A DNA stretch of 64,000 nt from assembly GCA_020073375.1 (NCBI GenBank), contig JAIQFG010000059.1, forward strand, positions 1-64,000, written 5' to 3'. The stretch's first letter is position 1. Each line of letters starts with the position of its first letter. Of the stretch, positions 35,355 through 44,472 are shown piece after piece. Both the position numbers and the translations under genes were made by a program. The stretch comes from Terriglobia bacterium (GTDB lineage: Bacteria; Acidobacteriota; Terriglobia; Acidiferrales; UBA7541). The notes under the pieces are model-generated. The model was not told the origin of the DNA. It saw only the letters and a program-made list of their open reading frames with translations, and made no database searches.

Positions 35355-35430
35355 TGGTGGGCGATCAAGGACTTGAACCTTGGACCTCTCGCGTGTGAAG
35401 CGAGCGCTCTAACCACTGAGCTAATCGCCC
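35355..35430 (-). tRNA. tRNA-Val (anticodon CAC), CCA encoded
   Basis: On the minus strand the 7-bp acceptor stem GGGCGAT/ATCGCCC closes a full cloverleaf: D arm GCTC...GAGC, anticodon stem CTCGC/GCGAG with loop TTCACAC (anticodon CAC), T arm CAAGG-TTCAAGT-CCTTG. Discriminator A and a chromosomally encoded CCA follow at 35358-35355. It lies between a REP hairpin and moxR. No integrase or attachment-site duplication is seen. Confidence 0.97.
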
Positions 35431-35505
35431 TCGATGTTTGTTCGGCCGGGTTCCCGATAAAACCCGGCATTCGTTTGTAACAGATGCGCCAGGGATTTTC
35501 AACTT

Positions 35506-36459
35506 ATGACAACGATGGCCACCGCCAATCAGATCGCTCAGTTGCAGAGTTCCATTGCCCGGGTCATCCGCGGCAAGGATGAAGTCATCCGGCTGTCGAT
35601 CGTGGCGTTGCTCGCGCGGGGCCATTTGCTGATCGAAGACGTCCCCGGGGTTGGAAAGACTACACTGGCGCAGGCGCTGGCGAACTCTTTCCACTGCTCG
35701 TTCCAGCGCATCCAGTTCACCTCGGACCTGCTGCCCTCGGACGTGGTGGGAACCAGCATCTACAATCAGCTGGACCAGAAATTCGAGTTCAAGCCCGGGC
35801 CCATCTTCGCGAACATCGTGGTGGCCGACGAAATCAACCGCACCACGCCAAAAACGCAATCGGCGCTGCTGGAAGCAATGAACGAGGCACAGGTGACCGT
35901 GGACAACTTCACGCACAAGTTGCCGCAGCCGTTCATGGTGCTGGCCACGCAAAATCCCATCGAGCATCACGGGACATACCCGCTGCCGGAATCGCAGCTG
36001 GACCGTTTCCTGCTGCGCATTGGCATGGGCTATCCCTCGCGCGAAAGCGAGCGGGAAATCATGAGGCAGCACACCGGCGGGCGCGACGCCGCCGCGGAAG
36101 TCTCCGCCGTGATGGAAGCTAGCGACGTGGAAGCCATGCAGGACGCGGTGAAAATGGTGAAGGTGGACGACAGCTTGCGCGACTACGCGATCGATATCGT
36201 CGAACGCACGCGAACCAGCGAACAGCTGACGCTCGGGGTAAGCCCCCGCGGCCTGCTGATGCTGCAGCGGGCGGCGCAGGCGCGCGCGTTTCTGGAAGGC
36301 CGTGAATTCTGCACTCCGGATGATTTCAAGCAGCTGATTCTGCCCGTGTTCGCGCACCGCGTGGTGGTCAACACTCGCTACGCCACGACGCAAAAGAAAA
36401 CACAGCAGGTGGAAGCGATTCTGAACGAAATCATCGAATCCACGCGCGTTCCGCTGTAG
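35506..36459 (+). CDS. MoxR-family AAA+ ATPase
   Basis: A 317-residue cytosolic chaperone-like ATPase. Walker A is EDVPGVGKTTLAQ (about residue 45), Walker B VVADEINR (about 105-112), sensor 1 LATQNPIEHHG, then the RxxDRF-like LDRFLLRI and the C-terminal lid. MoxR proteins typically mature or regulate metal-loaded or von Willebrand-type complexes encoded beside them. Here the partners are the DUF58 protein at 36661 and the transglutaminase at 39640, the classic moxR-DUF58-tgpA trio, although two REP elements and mutY now separate them. Confidence 0.93.
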   Translation: MTTMATANQIAQLQSSIARVIRGKDEVIRLSIVALLARGHLLIEDVPGVGKTTLAQALANSFHCSFQRIQFTSDLLPSDVVGTSIYNQLDQKFEFKPGPIFANIVVADEINRTTPKTQSALLEAMNEAQVTVDNFTHKLPQPFMVLATQNPIEHHGTYPLPESQLDRFLLRIGMGYPSRESEREIMRQHTGGRDAAAEVSAVMEASDVEAMQDAVKMVKVDDSLRDYAIDIVERTRTSEQLTLGVSPRGLLMLQRAAQARAFLEGREFCTPDDFKQLILPVFAHRVVVNTRYATTQKKTQQVEAILNEIIESTRVPL

Positions 36460-36465
36460 GTTTAT

Positions 36466-36566
36466 GTAGCACAGGCGCTCTTGCCTGTGTGCTTTTTGCG
36501 ATCGACGTGAAATCGGTGGCGTAGGCGCGGTCTATGAACCCACACAGCCAGGAGCGGCTGTGCTAC
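36466..36566. repeat. GTAG-type REP doublet with unlike arms
   Basis: The left arm is GTAG plus CACAGGCGCTCTTGCCTGTG. The right arm is CACAGCCAGGAGCGGCTGTG plus CTAC. The two arms carry opposite versions of the sixth stem pair (G-C versus C-G), so this element looks like a hybrid. It begins 6 bases after the moxR stop. Confidence 0.88.
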
Positions 36567-36660
36567 TCATTTTCGAATCCGGCAACCACCGGCGCTGAAA
36601 ATTTGGAATTGCGGTCACCACGACAAAGAGCCTGTCAAGAACAAGGACTTCTGACCCCCG

Positions 36661-38034
36661 ATGAATTTTGAATCCCTCGAGCGGCGCGCCAGCCCACGGC
36701 CGGAAATCCGGGCCAACAAACGCTGGCACGGCATCGATCGTCCCAGCTGGCGGAGTTTTTTCATTGCCATGCTGGCGCTGGCCGCAGCGCTTTTTTTGGC
36801 GCTGTATTCAGGAGCGGCGGTTGAGGGCGGGCACCTGGTGGTGGCGGCGCTTTCGGCTCTGACGGCGCTGGTGCTGGCGGGCTGGGTGGCTCTGACGATC
36901 GTGCCGGTGCTGGCGCGGCGCACCCCGCTGCGGTGGCTCACCTACCAGATTGACTACAAGCTGACGCGCGAAGGCGGCGTGTATATTGCCGGAATTTTCG
37001 TGGTCGCACTGGCCGCGCTCAACACGGGCAACAACCTGCTGTTTATGATCCTGGCGTGCTTGCTCGCGGGCGTGCTGATTTCGGGGCTGCTCTCGCGCCA
37101 GGTGCTCAGCGGGATCGACGTTCACCTCACACTGCCCGAGCACATTTTTGCCGAGCGCGCGGTGATGGCCATCGCCGAACTGCAGAACACGAAGCAATTC
37201 CTGCCGTCGTTTTCGATCTCGCTGGTCAGCGAGGAAAACCCGAAGCCAAAAAAAGGGCCGCAACCGCAATTCGCGCCCCGAATATTGGACCGGCCCATTT
37301 ACTTCCCGCATATTCCTCACCAACAGACCGTGCGGCAGGACGTCGAGCTGACGTTTCCCCGCCGCGGCGTCTACCGGCAGGACATCCTGGGCTTGCGAAC
37401 GAGATTTCCGTTCGGTTTTTTGCAGAAGACGCGGCAGATCGGGTCTGAAATCGAAGCGCTGGTGTATCCCGCGGTGCATCCGACCGAGGAGTTTTACGAA
37501 ATTCTTCCGCTGCTGAGCGGCGAACTGGAAAGTTACCAGCGTGGGCGCGGCAACGATCTGTACGGGATTCGCGATTACGTGTTCAACGACAGCGCGCGGC
37601 ACGTGGACTGGAAGGCCTCGGCCCGGACCGGCGCGCTGCAGGTGCGCGAATACGCGCGCGAGGACGAGCGCCGCGTGATGCTGGCGTTCGATCCATTTCT
37701 TGCAGCCGGGCAGGACGAAAAGCAATTCGAGCGCGCCGTGACGCTGTGCGCGGGACTGGCCTGGCATTTTTACGAAATCAATTCCGTGCTGGAGTTTCGC
37801 TCCGCGGGGTTCGCAACGCCGCGCGTGATGGCCGGCGAAATCATCTACGACATATTGAGGTATCTGGCCAGCGTCACTCCGCTGAAGCAGCAGCCGGGCC
37901 GGAGTTTCCTGGACACGCTGGTCGATTCGCCTGACATTTTCAAAATCGTGCTGACTAATCAGCAGCACGGGTCGATTCCCACCGGGTTGTGGAATTCCTC
38001 GTATTTTCTGTTTGTTTCGTCGCTGCAATCCTGA
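36661..38034 (+). CDS. DUF58 domain membrane protein
   Basis: A 457-residue protein with an N-terminal cytoplasmic stretch, two hydrophobic hairpins (FIAMLALAAALFLALYSG with ALSALTALVLAGWVALTIV, and IAGIFVVALAALNTG with NNLLFMILACLLAGVLISGLL), and a C-terminal DUF58/vWA-like domain. The domain signature is GRGNDLYGIRDYVFNDSARHVDWKASARTG (about residues 295-325). The function of DUF58 is undefined, but it is the standard partner of MoxR and TgpA, and the trio has been linked to cell-envelope stress. About 95 bases of repeat and spacer separate it from moxR. Confidence 0.9.
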   Translation: MNFESLERRASPRPEIRANKRWHGIDRPSWRSFFIAMLALAAALFLALYSGAAVEGGHLVVAALSALTALVLAGWVALTIVPVLARRTPLRWLTYQIDYKLTREGGVYIAGIFVVALAALNTGNNLLFMILACLLAGVLISGLLSRQVLSGIDVHLTLPEHIFAERAVMAIAELQNTKQFLPSFSISLVSEENPKPKKGPQPQFAPRILDRPIYFPHIPHQQTVRQDVELTFPRRGVYRQDILGLRTRFPFGFLQKTRQIGSEIEALVYPAVHPTEEFYEILPLLSGELESYQRGRGNDLYGIRDYVFNDSARHVDWKASARTGALQVREYAREDERRVMLAFDPFLAAGQDEKQFERAVTLCAGLAWHFYEINSVLEFRSAGFATPRVMAGEIIYDILRYLASVTPLKQQPGRSFLDTLVDSPDIFKIVLTNQQHGSIPTGLWNSSYFLFVSSLQS

Positions 38035-38057
38035 GGCGGGGACGGGATCCGCGCCAG

Positions 38058-38157
38058 GTAGCACAGCCACTCCTGGCTGTGTGGTTTTGCAAGCCGAGCC
38101 AATTTCACCAAACCAAGTACAATCGCAAAACCACACAGCCAGGAGTGGCTGTGCTAC
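38058..38157. repeat. GTAG-type REP doublet, CACAGCC family
   Basis: GTAG plus CACAGCCACTCCTGGCTGTG on the left and its exact reverse complement on the right, about 45 bases apart, in the gap between the DUF58 gene and mutY. Near-identical to the element at 14169. Confidence 0.93.
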
Positions 38158-38189
38158 TCGATTTCCGTTCCCAATCGCGGTGTGCGAAA

Positions 38190-39356
38190 ATGCCGCGGGT
38201 GAGCCTTCTCGAAATTCCGCAAGCGGAAAAGAAATCGTTTCAGCGCCGATTGCTTTCCTGGTTTAGCGCAAGAAAACGCGACCTTCCCTGGCGGGGCACG
38301 CGGGACCCGTACCGCATCTGGCTTTCGGAAATCATGCTGCAACAGACGCGGGTGGCCGCCGTGATTTCGTATTACGAGCGATTTCTTGAAAAGTTTCCCA
38401 CCGTGGAGGCGCTGGCGCGCGCCAGGACGGAAACCGTGCTGGCCCGCTGGGCCGGCCTCGGATATTACAGCCGAGCGCGCAATCTGCAGCGGGCCGCGAA
38501 GGAAATTGTTGCCCACCACGGCGGAAAGTTTCCGCGCGGCTACGAACAGGCGTTGGCCCTCCCCGGCATCGGTCGCTACACGGCCGCGGCCGTGCTGAGC
38601 ATCGCGTATGGCGAGCCGCTCGCCGTGCTGGATGGCAACGTGGCGCGCGTGCTCGCGCGCATCGGCGCGGTGCGCGGCGATCTTCGCGCTTCGGCGCTTT
38701 GGCGCGGCCTGGAAGCCGGGGCGCAGGAACTGGTCACGCGAAAATCTCCCGGCGACTGGAACCAGGCCATGATGGAATTGGGGGCGACGGTGTGCACGCC
38801 GAAATCTCCGCGCTGCGAGGAGTGCCCTGTATCGGCGTGGTGCCGGGCGCGAAAACTTGGCATCGCCGCCGAAATTCCGGAAGCCCGCAAAAAACGCGCC
38901 ACGGAGAAACTCACGCTGGCCGCCGCCGTGCTGCTCGACCCGCAGGGACGCACTTTCCTGCTGCGTCACGCGGACGGGGACGGGGATCTGTTTTCGCACC
39001 TGTGGCAATTCCCGGCCATGGAGACTTCAGCCCAGGCGGGCTCCGAATTGCAAAATCATTTGCACAATCGGTTTGGCGTCACGGTCAGAGGCTCGACCGT
39101 GTCTCTCAAATCGGCGCGCCACGCGGTGACATTTCGTAATATTCAGGTTTGGCCGTTTCTGATGCGTGTGGCGCAATTGCCGGATTTCAGGGGCGCGAAG
39201 ACCGTGCCGCTGAAGCAAATCGGTGGTCTTCCTATCTCGAATCTGACCCGGAAAATTGCCGCGGCAGCCATCGTGCATTTCAAAGCAGAGGGTGGGTTGA
39301 CGGGAACGAAAACCCGCACCCTTGAAAACCACAATGGTGCGGCAGCCAAGGCTTAA
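38190..39356 (+). CDS. mutY: A/G-specific adenine DNA glycosylase
   Basis: Removes adenine mispaired with 8-oxoguanine. 388 residues from the ATG at 38190 (MPRVSLLE); the longer ORF-track start would read through the upstream repeat. The catalytic glutamate is in SEIMLQQTRV, the helix-hairpin-helix LPGIGRYTAAAV, the catalytic aspartate in AVLDGNVARV, and the iron-sulfur cluster C-x6-C-x2-C-x5-C in CTPKSPRCEECPVSAWC. The C-terminal half (about 235-365) is the NUDIX-like 8-oxoG recognition domain. It sits within an otherwise conserved moxR-DUF58-tgpA cluster. Confidence 0.95.
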   Translation: MPRVSLLEIPQAEKKSFQRRLLSWFSARKRDLPWRGTRDPYRIWLSEIMLQQTRVAAVISYYERFLEKFPTVEALARARTETVLARWAGLGYYSRARNLQRAAKEIVAHHGGKFPRGYEQALALPGIGRYTAAAVLSIAYGEPLAVLDGNVARVLARIGAVRGDLRASALWRGLEAGAQELVTRKSPGDWNQAMMELGATVCTPKSPRCEECPVSAWCRARKLGIAAEIPEARKKRATEKLTLAAAVLLDPQGRTFLLRHADGDGDLFSHLWQFPAMETSAQAGSELQNHLHNRFGVTVRGSTVSLKSARHAVTFRNIQVWPFLMRVAQLPDFRGAKTVPLKQIGGLPISNLTRKIAAAAIVHFKAEGGLTGTKTRTLENHNGAAAKA

Positions 39357-39430
39357 AGCTAAGCTTCACCCCTCGGACGGCGCTTCTGGCTGATGCCGCA
39401 ATCATCGCTCTGTTCATCCTCGGTCGGGTG

Positions 39431-39463
39431 CCGCACCCTTCACCGGCTTTCTGAAGGGTGCGG
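39431..39463. terminator. Possible terminator hairpin after mutY
   Basis: CCGCACCCTTC and GAAGGGTGCGG form an 11-bp stem with an 11-base loop, 75 bases after the mutY stop. The T-run is weak (GTTTAGA), so termination is possible but unproven. Confidence 0.45.
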
Positions 39464-39639
39464 GTTTAGATGTAAAGTGCGCCCAAGACTCATGAAGGGA
39501 CGCGGCCCCCTGAATGGCAATTGCCCTTCGATTCAGCAGCACACTCACATTTTCCAGAACCGATTCCTTCGGGCCATTACCTGTTAGGCTGCAACTAAAC
39601 CTGCCGGGCCGCAGGGATGTTAAACTGAACATTCAGCTG

Positions 39640-41904
39640 ATGGCCACCGCAGGCTCCATTCCGATGCAAGGCCCCCCGGGACACCTCTCCGCCCTGCGTC
39701 GGCATTTTGAGATTTCCCTGTATTTTCTGCTTCTGACCAGCGTGTTGACGCTGGTTTCCACCGGAAAGTTGGACCTGGTAACGATCTTCTTGCTTCCGAC
39801 CGCAATGCTGTTTAAAGGCTACCGCTGGTGGCACGGCAAGGGGCCGGAAATTTCCAACCGCGTGGCCAACTGGATGACCATTGGGTACTTTATTTTCTTC
39901 CCGGTGGACCTGTGGGTGATTTCGCGCGTGCTGGCGCGGGGCGCGCAGAATCCGGGCCTGTACGGAGCCTTGCTGGCCACGGTGCACTTGATGCTGTTCG
40001 CCATCGTGGTGCGCCTGTTCAGCGCCTCGACCACTCGCGATTACCTGTTCCTGACGATGATGGCGTTTGCCGCGATGCTGGCCTCGGCCATCCTGACGGT
40101 CGACACCGTGTTCCTGGCGTTTTTCATTATTTTTCTCGCGCTGGCCGTCTCCACGTTTGTGGGCCTGGAAATGTGGCGCAGCGCGCAGGGAGCGGTCACG
40201 CAGCCGCTCGAGGAAGGCACGGGCCCGGCGCACCGCCTGCACAACTCGCTGGGCATGACCTCCGCCGGCATCGCACTGGGATCGATTGCGATCGGCGCGG
40301 TGATCTTCCTGTTGCTGCCGCGATTCAATGGCGGGTATATGTCCGGCTTCAACCTGCAACCCACGCTGGTCTCGGGGTTCAGCAATGACGTGGAGCTGGG
40401 CGAAATCGGCACCATCAAGAAAAGCAGCATGGTAGTCATGCGCATTAAAGTCGACGGCGGGCTGGACGCAGCCCGCGGCGTGCACTGGCGAGGGGTCGCG
40501 CTCACCGAATTCGACGGCAAGCGCTGGTTCAACGAGCCGCACGAGCCGACCACGCTCACGCCGGGCGCCGACGCATGGTTTCATTTGAACGCCCGCAAAC
40601 CCGATCCTCAGGCCGCGGGCCTGCCGATTCACTACACGGTTCTGCTTGAGCCGATTTCGACTACCGCGCTGTTCTTCGCCAACGAAGCGGAAAGCGTTCG
40701 CGGGCGGTTCAGTTCGGACAACGATGCGACGCCGTTCGGGCAGCGCCGCGCGTTTCTGCTGCAGGATCCGATGGGCGCCATTTTCAATCCCTACAACAAT
40801 TATTCCCGGCTGCAGTATGAAGCGCGATCGGTGATGCCGACGCCCCCTCCGGCCGCTGTGCGCACGGCGGGGACCGACTATCCGGAATCCGTGCGTGAAT
40901 CCTATCTACAACTGCCGCCGCTCGATTCGCGCATCCCGGCGCTGGCCGCGCAAATCGCCGAACGCGGCAACACGCCCTATGACAAAGCGCGCGCCATCGA
41001 AAGCTACCTGCGCGCGCATTATGGCTACACGCTCGACCTGACCGGAACGCCCCCGGCCGATCCGCTGGCCTATTTCCTGTTTGAGAAGCGCGCCGGGCAT
41101 TGCGAATATTTTGCCGCGGCCATGACCGTGATGGTGCGCTCGCTGGGCATCCCCGCGCGGTACGTGAATGGATTTCTCACCGGCGAGTACAACGACGTTG
41201 GCGGCGATTTTGTCGTACGCGCCAGTGACGCGCACAGCTGGGTTGAGGTTTACTTCCCCAAGTACGGATGGCTGACGTTCGATCCCACTCCGCCGTCGGA
41301 CGAAAAACCCCTGGGCATGTTCGCGCGATTCCTGCGCTACTGGGATTGGTTCGACCTGCAATGGAGCGAGTGGGTGATCAATTACGATTTCGTGCATCAA
41401 TTCACGCTGGCGCAGAACCTGACGCGCGTGTCGCGCGATTGGACTGAACGCGTGCGCATTGCCTTTGCGCAAGCGCGGCAGCGCGCGACCGACGCCGTCG
41501 AGCGCTGGCAAACCGGCCTGCTGCACACTCCGGCGGCGGTGCCGGCAACCATCGGGATTGTCGCGCTGCTGGCCGCGGGCGTTCTTTTTCTCCAGCCCCG
41601 CGTGCGCCAGCGCCTGATCGCTTTGTGGCATTTGCGCGTGGTTCCGGCCGCCGAGATGACGCCGCACCTGGCCACAATCCAGTACAACGAGATGCTTCGG
41701 CTGCTGGCCGGGCGCGGAATACGGAAACGCCCTTCACAAACGCCGCTGGAATTTGCCGTTTCGCTCCCGGACGCGAATCTCGCCGCCCCGGTGCAGGAAT
41801 TGACCACCATGTACCAGGCGTCGCGCTTCGGAGGGCAAACGGCTGATGCGCGGCGCGCCTCGTCCATCCTCAGCCTGATTCAGGCGTCTCTGCGGGCGTC
41901 GTGA
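39640..41904 (+). CDS. TgpA-like transglutaminase, DUF3488 membrane domain
   Basis: About 754 residues from the ATG at 39640; another Met lies eight codons later. The N-terminal third (DUF3488) has seven to eight membrane helices (ISLYFLLLTSVLTLV, MTIGYFIFFPVDLWVIS, DYLFLTMMAFAAMLASAIL, TVFLAFFIIFLALAVS, IALGSIAIGAVIFLLLP). A periplasmic transglutaminase-like domain follows, with catalytic Cys in AGHCEYFAAAMTVMVR, His in SDAHSWVEVYF and Asp in WLTFDPTPP. One more helix (IGIVALLAAGVLFLQP) and a DUF4129-like tail end the protein. It completes the MoxR-DUF58-TgpA set at 35.5-38 kb. Confidence 0.9.
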   Translation: MATAGSIPMQGPPGHLSALRRHFEISLYFLLLTSVLTLVSTGKLDLVTIFLLPTAMLFKGYRWWHGKGPEISNRVANWMTIGYFIFFPVDLWVISRVLARGAQNPGLYGALLATVHLMLFAIVVRLFSASTTRDYLFLTMMAFAAMLASAILTVDTVFLAFFIIFLALAVSTFVGLEMWRSAQGAVTQPLEEGTGPAHRLHNSLGMTSAGIALGSIAIGAVIFLLLPRFNGGYMSGFNLQPTLVSGFSNDVELGEIGTIKKSSMVVMRIKVDGGLDAARGVHWRGVALTEFDGKRWFNEPHEPTTLTPGADAWFHLNARKPDPQAAGLPIHYTVLLEPISTTALFFANEAESVRGRFSSDNDATPFGQRRAFLLQDPMGAIFNPYNNYSRLQYEARSVMPTPPPAAVRTAGTDYPESVRESYLQLPPLDSRIPALAAQIAERGNTPYDKARAIESYLRAHYGYTLDLTGTPPADPLAYFLFEKRAGHCEYFAAAMTVMVRSLGIPARYVNGFLTGEYNDVGGDFVVRASDAHSWVEVYFPKYGWLTFDPTPPSDEKPLGMFARFLRYWDWFDLQWSEWVINYDFVHQFTLAQNLTRVSRDWTERVRIAFAQARQRATDAVERWQTGLLHTPAAVPATIGIVALLAAGVLFLQPRVRQRLIALWHLRVVPAAEMTPHLATIQYNEMLRLLAGRGIRKRPSQTPLEFAVSLPDANLAAPVQELTTMYQASRFGGQTADARRASSILSLIQASLRAS

Positions 41905-41958
41905 TCGAACCACATCTGAAATTCTGAGCCATCCCGTTCCGTTGGCAGATAGGTTTTC

Positions 41959-42032
41959 GTAGCGCCGGCGTCTCGCCGGCTCTTTTCCGCGCCGCAGCGC
42001 ACACACACTGCGGGCAAGATGCCGGCATTACG
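41959..42032. repeat. GTAG-type REP doublet, CGCCGGCG family
   Basis: The left arm is GTAGCGCCGGCGTCTCGCCGGC. The right arm GCAAGATGCCGGCATTAC is degenerate, with ATTAC in place of GCTAC. It lies between the transglutaminase gene and rimO. Confidence 0.75.
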
Positions 42033-42167
42033 ACGGCAATCCGCACCGCCCACCAGCGCGGACATGGATGGCGCGGCGTTGTGAAGCCTCCACGCGGCCC
42101 TTCAAGCGTCCATCTTCGCGCCATGCTAGAATGTTTGTTCCGTCTCGCCAGTGTGGGGCGCCGAATC

Positions 42168-43607
42168 ATGCCGAAAGCCGGAATCATCAGCCTGGGATGC
42201 CCGAAAAACCTCGTCGATAGCGAGGTGATGATGGGCGTTCTGGCGCGCAACGGGTACGAATTCACGCCGCGCGCCGAGGAAGCCGACGTCCTGGTGGTCA
42301 ACACGTGCAGCTTCATCGCTCCCGCGCAGAAGGAATCGATCGACACGATCCTGGAAATGGCCGAGTACAAGAAATTCGGCGCCGCGAAGAAATTGATCGT
42401 CGCGGGATGCCTGGTGGAGCGCTACCGCGATCAGATCCGGGAGCAGATTCCGGAGGTCGACGCGGTGATCGGCACGGGCGAGCTGGAAAACATTCTGGCG
42501 GCGGTTGAGGGAACGTTACGTGCGGATGCGGAGAATGCGGCTGGCCTGCCTTCGTATCTCTACCACGACCTCACCCCGCGGATCCTTTCGACGCCGAAGC
42601 ACGCCGCCTACATCAAGATCGCCGAGGGCTGCGATCATCCCTGCACGTTCTGCATCATCCCGCAACTGCGCGGGAATTTTCGCAGCCGCAGGTTTGAGTC
42701 GGTGGTGCGCGAAGCGGAAAATCTCGCCGCTTCCGGCGTGCGCGAGGTGACGCTGATCGGGCAGGACACCACTTCCTACGGCGAAGATTTGAATTTGCGC
42801 GACGGGCTTGCCGTTCTGCTGGAGAGGCTCGCGGGCGTCGACGGCCTGCAGTGGGTGCGCTTCCTTTACTGCTACCCAAATCGCGTGACGCAGCGACTGC
42901 TCGACACTATCGCCGCGCATCCGCGCCTGGCGAAATACATGGACATGCCGCTGCAGCACGCCAGCCGCAACGTCCTGGCGCGCATGAAGCGCGGATCAAG
43001 CGGCGAAGCATTCCTGCAACTGCTCGGGCGCATCCGCGCGACGATTCCCGGCGTGTCGCTGCGCACTTCGTTCATCGTCGGATTCCCCGGCGAAACGGAT
43101 TCCGATTTTTCCGAGCTTTGCGATTTCGTGGAAGCGGCCGAATTCGACTGGATGGGCGTTTTCCCTTACTCCGACGTGGACAACGCTTCGAGCTTCGCGC
43201 TCGATCAAAAAGTGGACGAAGACACGATCCAGGAGCGGCAGAATCGACTGATGCAGATTCAGCAGAAGATTTCGGCGCGCAAGCTGCGAAGATTTCGCGG
43301 GCAGCGCGCCACCGCACTGGTCGAAGGCCCGTCGAAGGACACGCCGCTGGTGTGGGAAGCGCGCTTGGAGGGCATGGCGCCGGACATCGACGGCAAAGTG
43401 TACTTGAACGACATTCAAGTCCCGGGAACGGATCTGAGCGCGCAGCCGAGCGACGTGGTTACGGTAGAAATTACCGAATCGCACGAGTACGATTTGGTGG
43501 CGCTCGTGGTGGAAATCCTGGATGTTCCGCGGCCGGCGGCGCAATCTGCGGCAACTGCGCCGGTACAGCGTGTGAATACTGGAGCGGCGCTGAGGATTTT
43601 CCAGTAG
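42168..43607 (+). CDS. rimO: Ribosomal protein S12 methylthiotransferase
   Basis: A radical-SAM enzyme that methylthiolates the conserved Asp of ribosomal protein S12. 479 residues from the ATG at 42168, which starts MPKAGIISLGCPKNLVDSE. The UPF0004 domain supplies three cluster cysteines (GCPKN, NTCSF, AGCLVE). The radical-SAM CxxxCxxC is in EGCDHPCTFCIIPQLRG, and a C-terminal TRAM domain runs about 370-440. The C-terminus is some 40 residues longer than usual, ending IFQ; its stop TAG is the foot of the downstream REP element. It opens the housekeeping run. Confidence 0.95.
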   Translation: MPKAGIISLGCPKNLVDSEVMMGVLARNGYEFTPRAEEADVLVVNTCSFIAPAQKESIDTILEMAEYKKFGAAKKLIVAGCLVERYRDQIREQIPEVDAVIGTGELENILAAVEGTLRADAENAAGLPSYLYHDLTPRILSTPKHAAYIKIAEGCDHPCTFCIIPQLRGNFRSRRFESVVREAENLAASGVREVTLIGQDTTSYGEDLNLRDGLAVLLERLAGVDGLQWVRFLYCYPNRVTQRLLDTIAAHPRLAKYMDMPLQHASRNVLARMKRGSSGEAFLQLLGRIRATIPGVSLRTSFIVGFPGETDSDFSELCDFVEAAEFDWMGVFPYSDVDNASSFALDQKVDEDTIQERQNRLMQIQQKISARKLRRFRGQRATALVEGPSKDTPLVWEARLEGMAPDIDGKVYLNDIQVPGTDLSAQPSDVVTVEITESHEYDLVALVVEILDVPRPAAQSAATAPVQRVNTGAALRIFQ

Positions 43608-43676
43608 GACGGGCTTCAGCCTGTCGGGTTTGATCTTGCTGAGACAAAAAGCTAGACAGGTTGAAGCCTGTCCTAC
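43604..43676. repeat. GTAG-type REP doublet, GACAGGC family, overlapping the rimO stop
   Basis: GTAGGACGGGCTTCAGCCTG at the left and GACAGGTTGAAGCCTGTCCTAC at the right. The foot TAG (43605-43607) is the rimO stop codon, and the right end is 8 bases before the yacG start. Confidence 0.92.
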
Positions 43677-43684
43677 CAAGAGCC

Positions 43685-43900
43685 ATGAAACTGAAATGCC
43701 CCATCTGCAAGCAGCCGGTCGATTCGGAAACCGCCGCCAACTTCCCTTTTTGCAGCGAACGATGCCGCGAACGCGACCTTGGCAACTGGGCCATGGAAAA
43801 ATATAAAGTTGCCGCGCCCGCAATGGACGAATCCGAACCCGAAGAAGCCGAAACGGATGAGCGAACCCACCCCGAATCCTCCGAGAACGACGACGAGTAG
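43685..43900 (+). CDS. yacG: DNA gyrase inhibitor YacG
   Basis: A 71-residue zinc protein; the E. coli homologue binds GyrB and blocks DNA binding. The four zinc cysteines are CPIC (residues 5-8) and FCSERC (about 27-32), and RDLGNWAMEKYKV is the conserved helix. The C-terminus is highly acidic. I chose the ATG at 43685 (MKLKCPICK); eight extra residues in the ORF-track version come from the repeat. pgpA starts inside the last 44 bases. Confidence 0.92.
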   Translation: MKLKCPICKQPVDSETAANFPFCSERCRERDLGNWAMEKYKVAAPAMDESEPEEAETDERTHPESSENDDE

Positions 43901-44444
43901 CGCCGCGCGCTCGCCCCAATCCGATCGGGGCAAGCCGCGCGTTTCGCTCGCGATTGCGACGGCGTTTGGCCTCGGCTATCTGCCGAAAGCGCCGGGGACG
44001 TGGGGGTCGCTGGCGGGGATCTTGATCTACTCCCTGACTCAATTCTACTTTCCGCTCAATGCAATTCCTGGCGCGCGCCTCCAGATCATCAACCGTGTGA
44101 CTTGGGCTGCCTGGACGAGCCTTCCTGTCACACTTGCGATTGCGCTGGTGGGCGTCTGGTGCGCGACACGAGCGGCGGACTCTTCGGGAAGGAAAGACCC
44201 GCAATTCGTAGTCATCGACGAAGTCTCAGGGCAACACATCACATACCTATTTTCACTTACCCTGCTTGACTGGAAATATTTACTGCTGGGCTTTATACTT
44301 TTTCGTGCATTCGATATCTGGAAGCCGTATCCCGCGCGGCAGGCCGAATCCCTCCCCGGCGGGCTGGGAATAATGGCCGACGATTGGATCGCCGGAATTT
44401 ACGCGGCAATGGGACTGTGGATTGCACGGGCCATCGGGCTATGA
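43857..44444 (+). CDS. pgpA: Phosphatidylglycerophosphatase A
   Basis: An inner-membrane enzyme that dephosphorylates phosphatidylglycerol phosphate to phosphatidylglycerol. 195 residues from the ATG at 43857. ATAFGLGYLPKAPGTWGSLAG is the N-terminal signature, FVVIDEVSGQHI the acidic active-site motif, FRAFDIWKPYPARQ the second, and GLGIMADDWIAGIYA the last. Four hydrophobic segments fit the family. The start overlaps yacG by 44 bases, so translation is probably coupled. Together with plsY and gpsA downstream it makes this run a phospholipid-synthesis neighbourhood. Confidence 0.93.
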   Translation: MSEPTPNPPRTTTSSAARSPQSDRGKPRVSLAIATAFGLGYLPKAPGTWGSLAGILIYSLTQFYFPLNAIPGARLQIINRVTWAAWTSLPVTLAIALVGVWCATRAADSSGRKDPQFVVIDEVSGQHITYLFSLTLLDWKYLLLGFILFRAFDIWKPYPARQAESLPGGLGIMADDWIAGIYAAMGLWIARAIGL

Positions 44445-44472
44445 ATGAGTTGAGAGTTGAGAAATAAAAAAT

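Noticed and set aside
35355-35430. tRNA-Val as an integration site of a genomic island
   Set aside because: No integrase and no direct duplication of the tRNA 3' end was found on either side.
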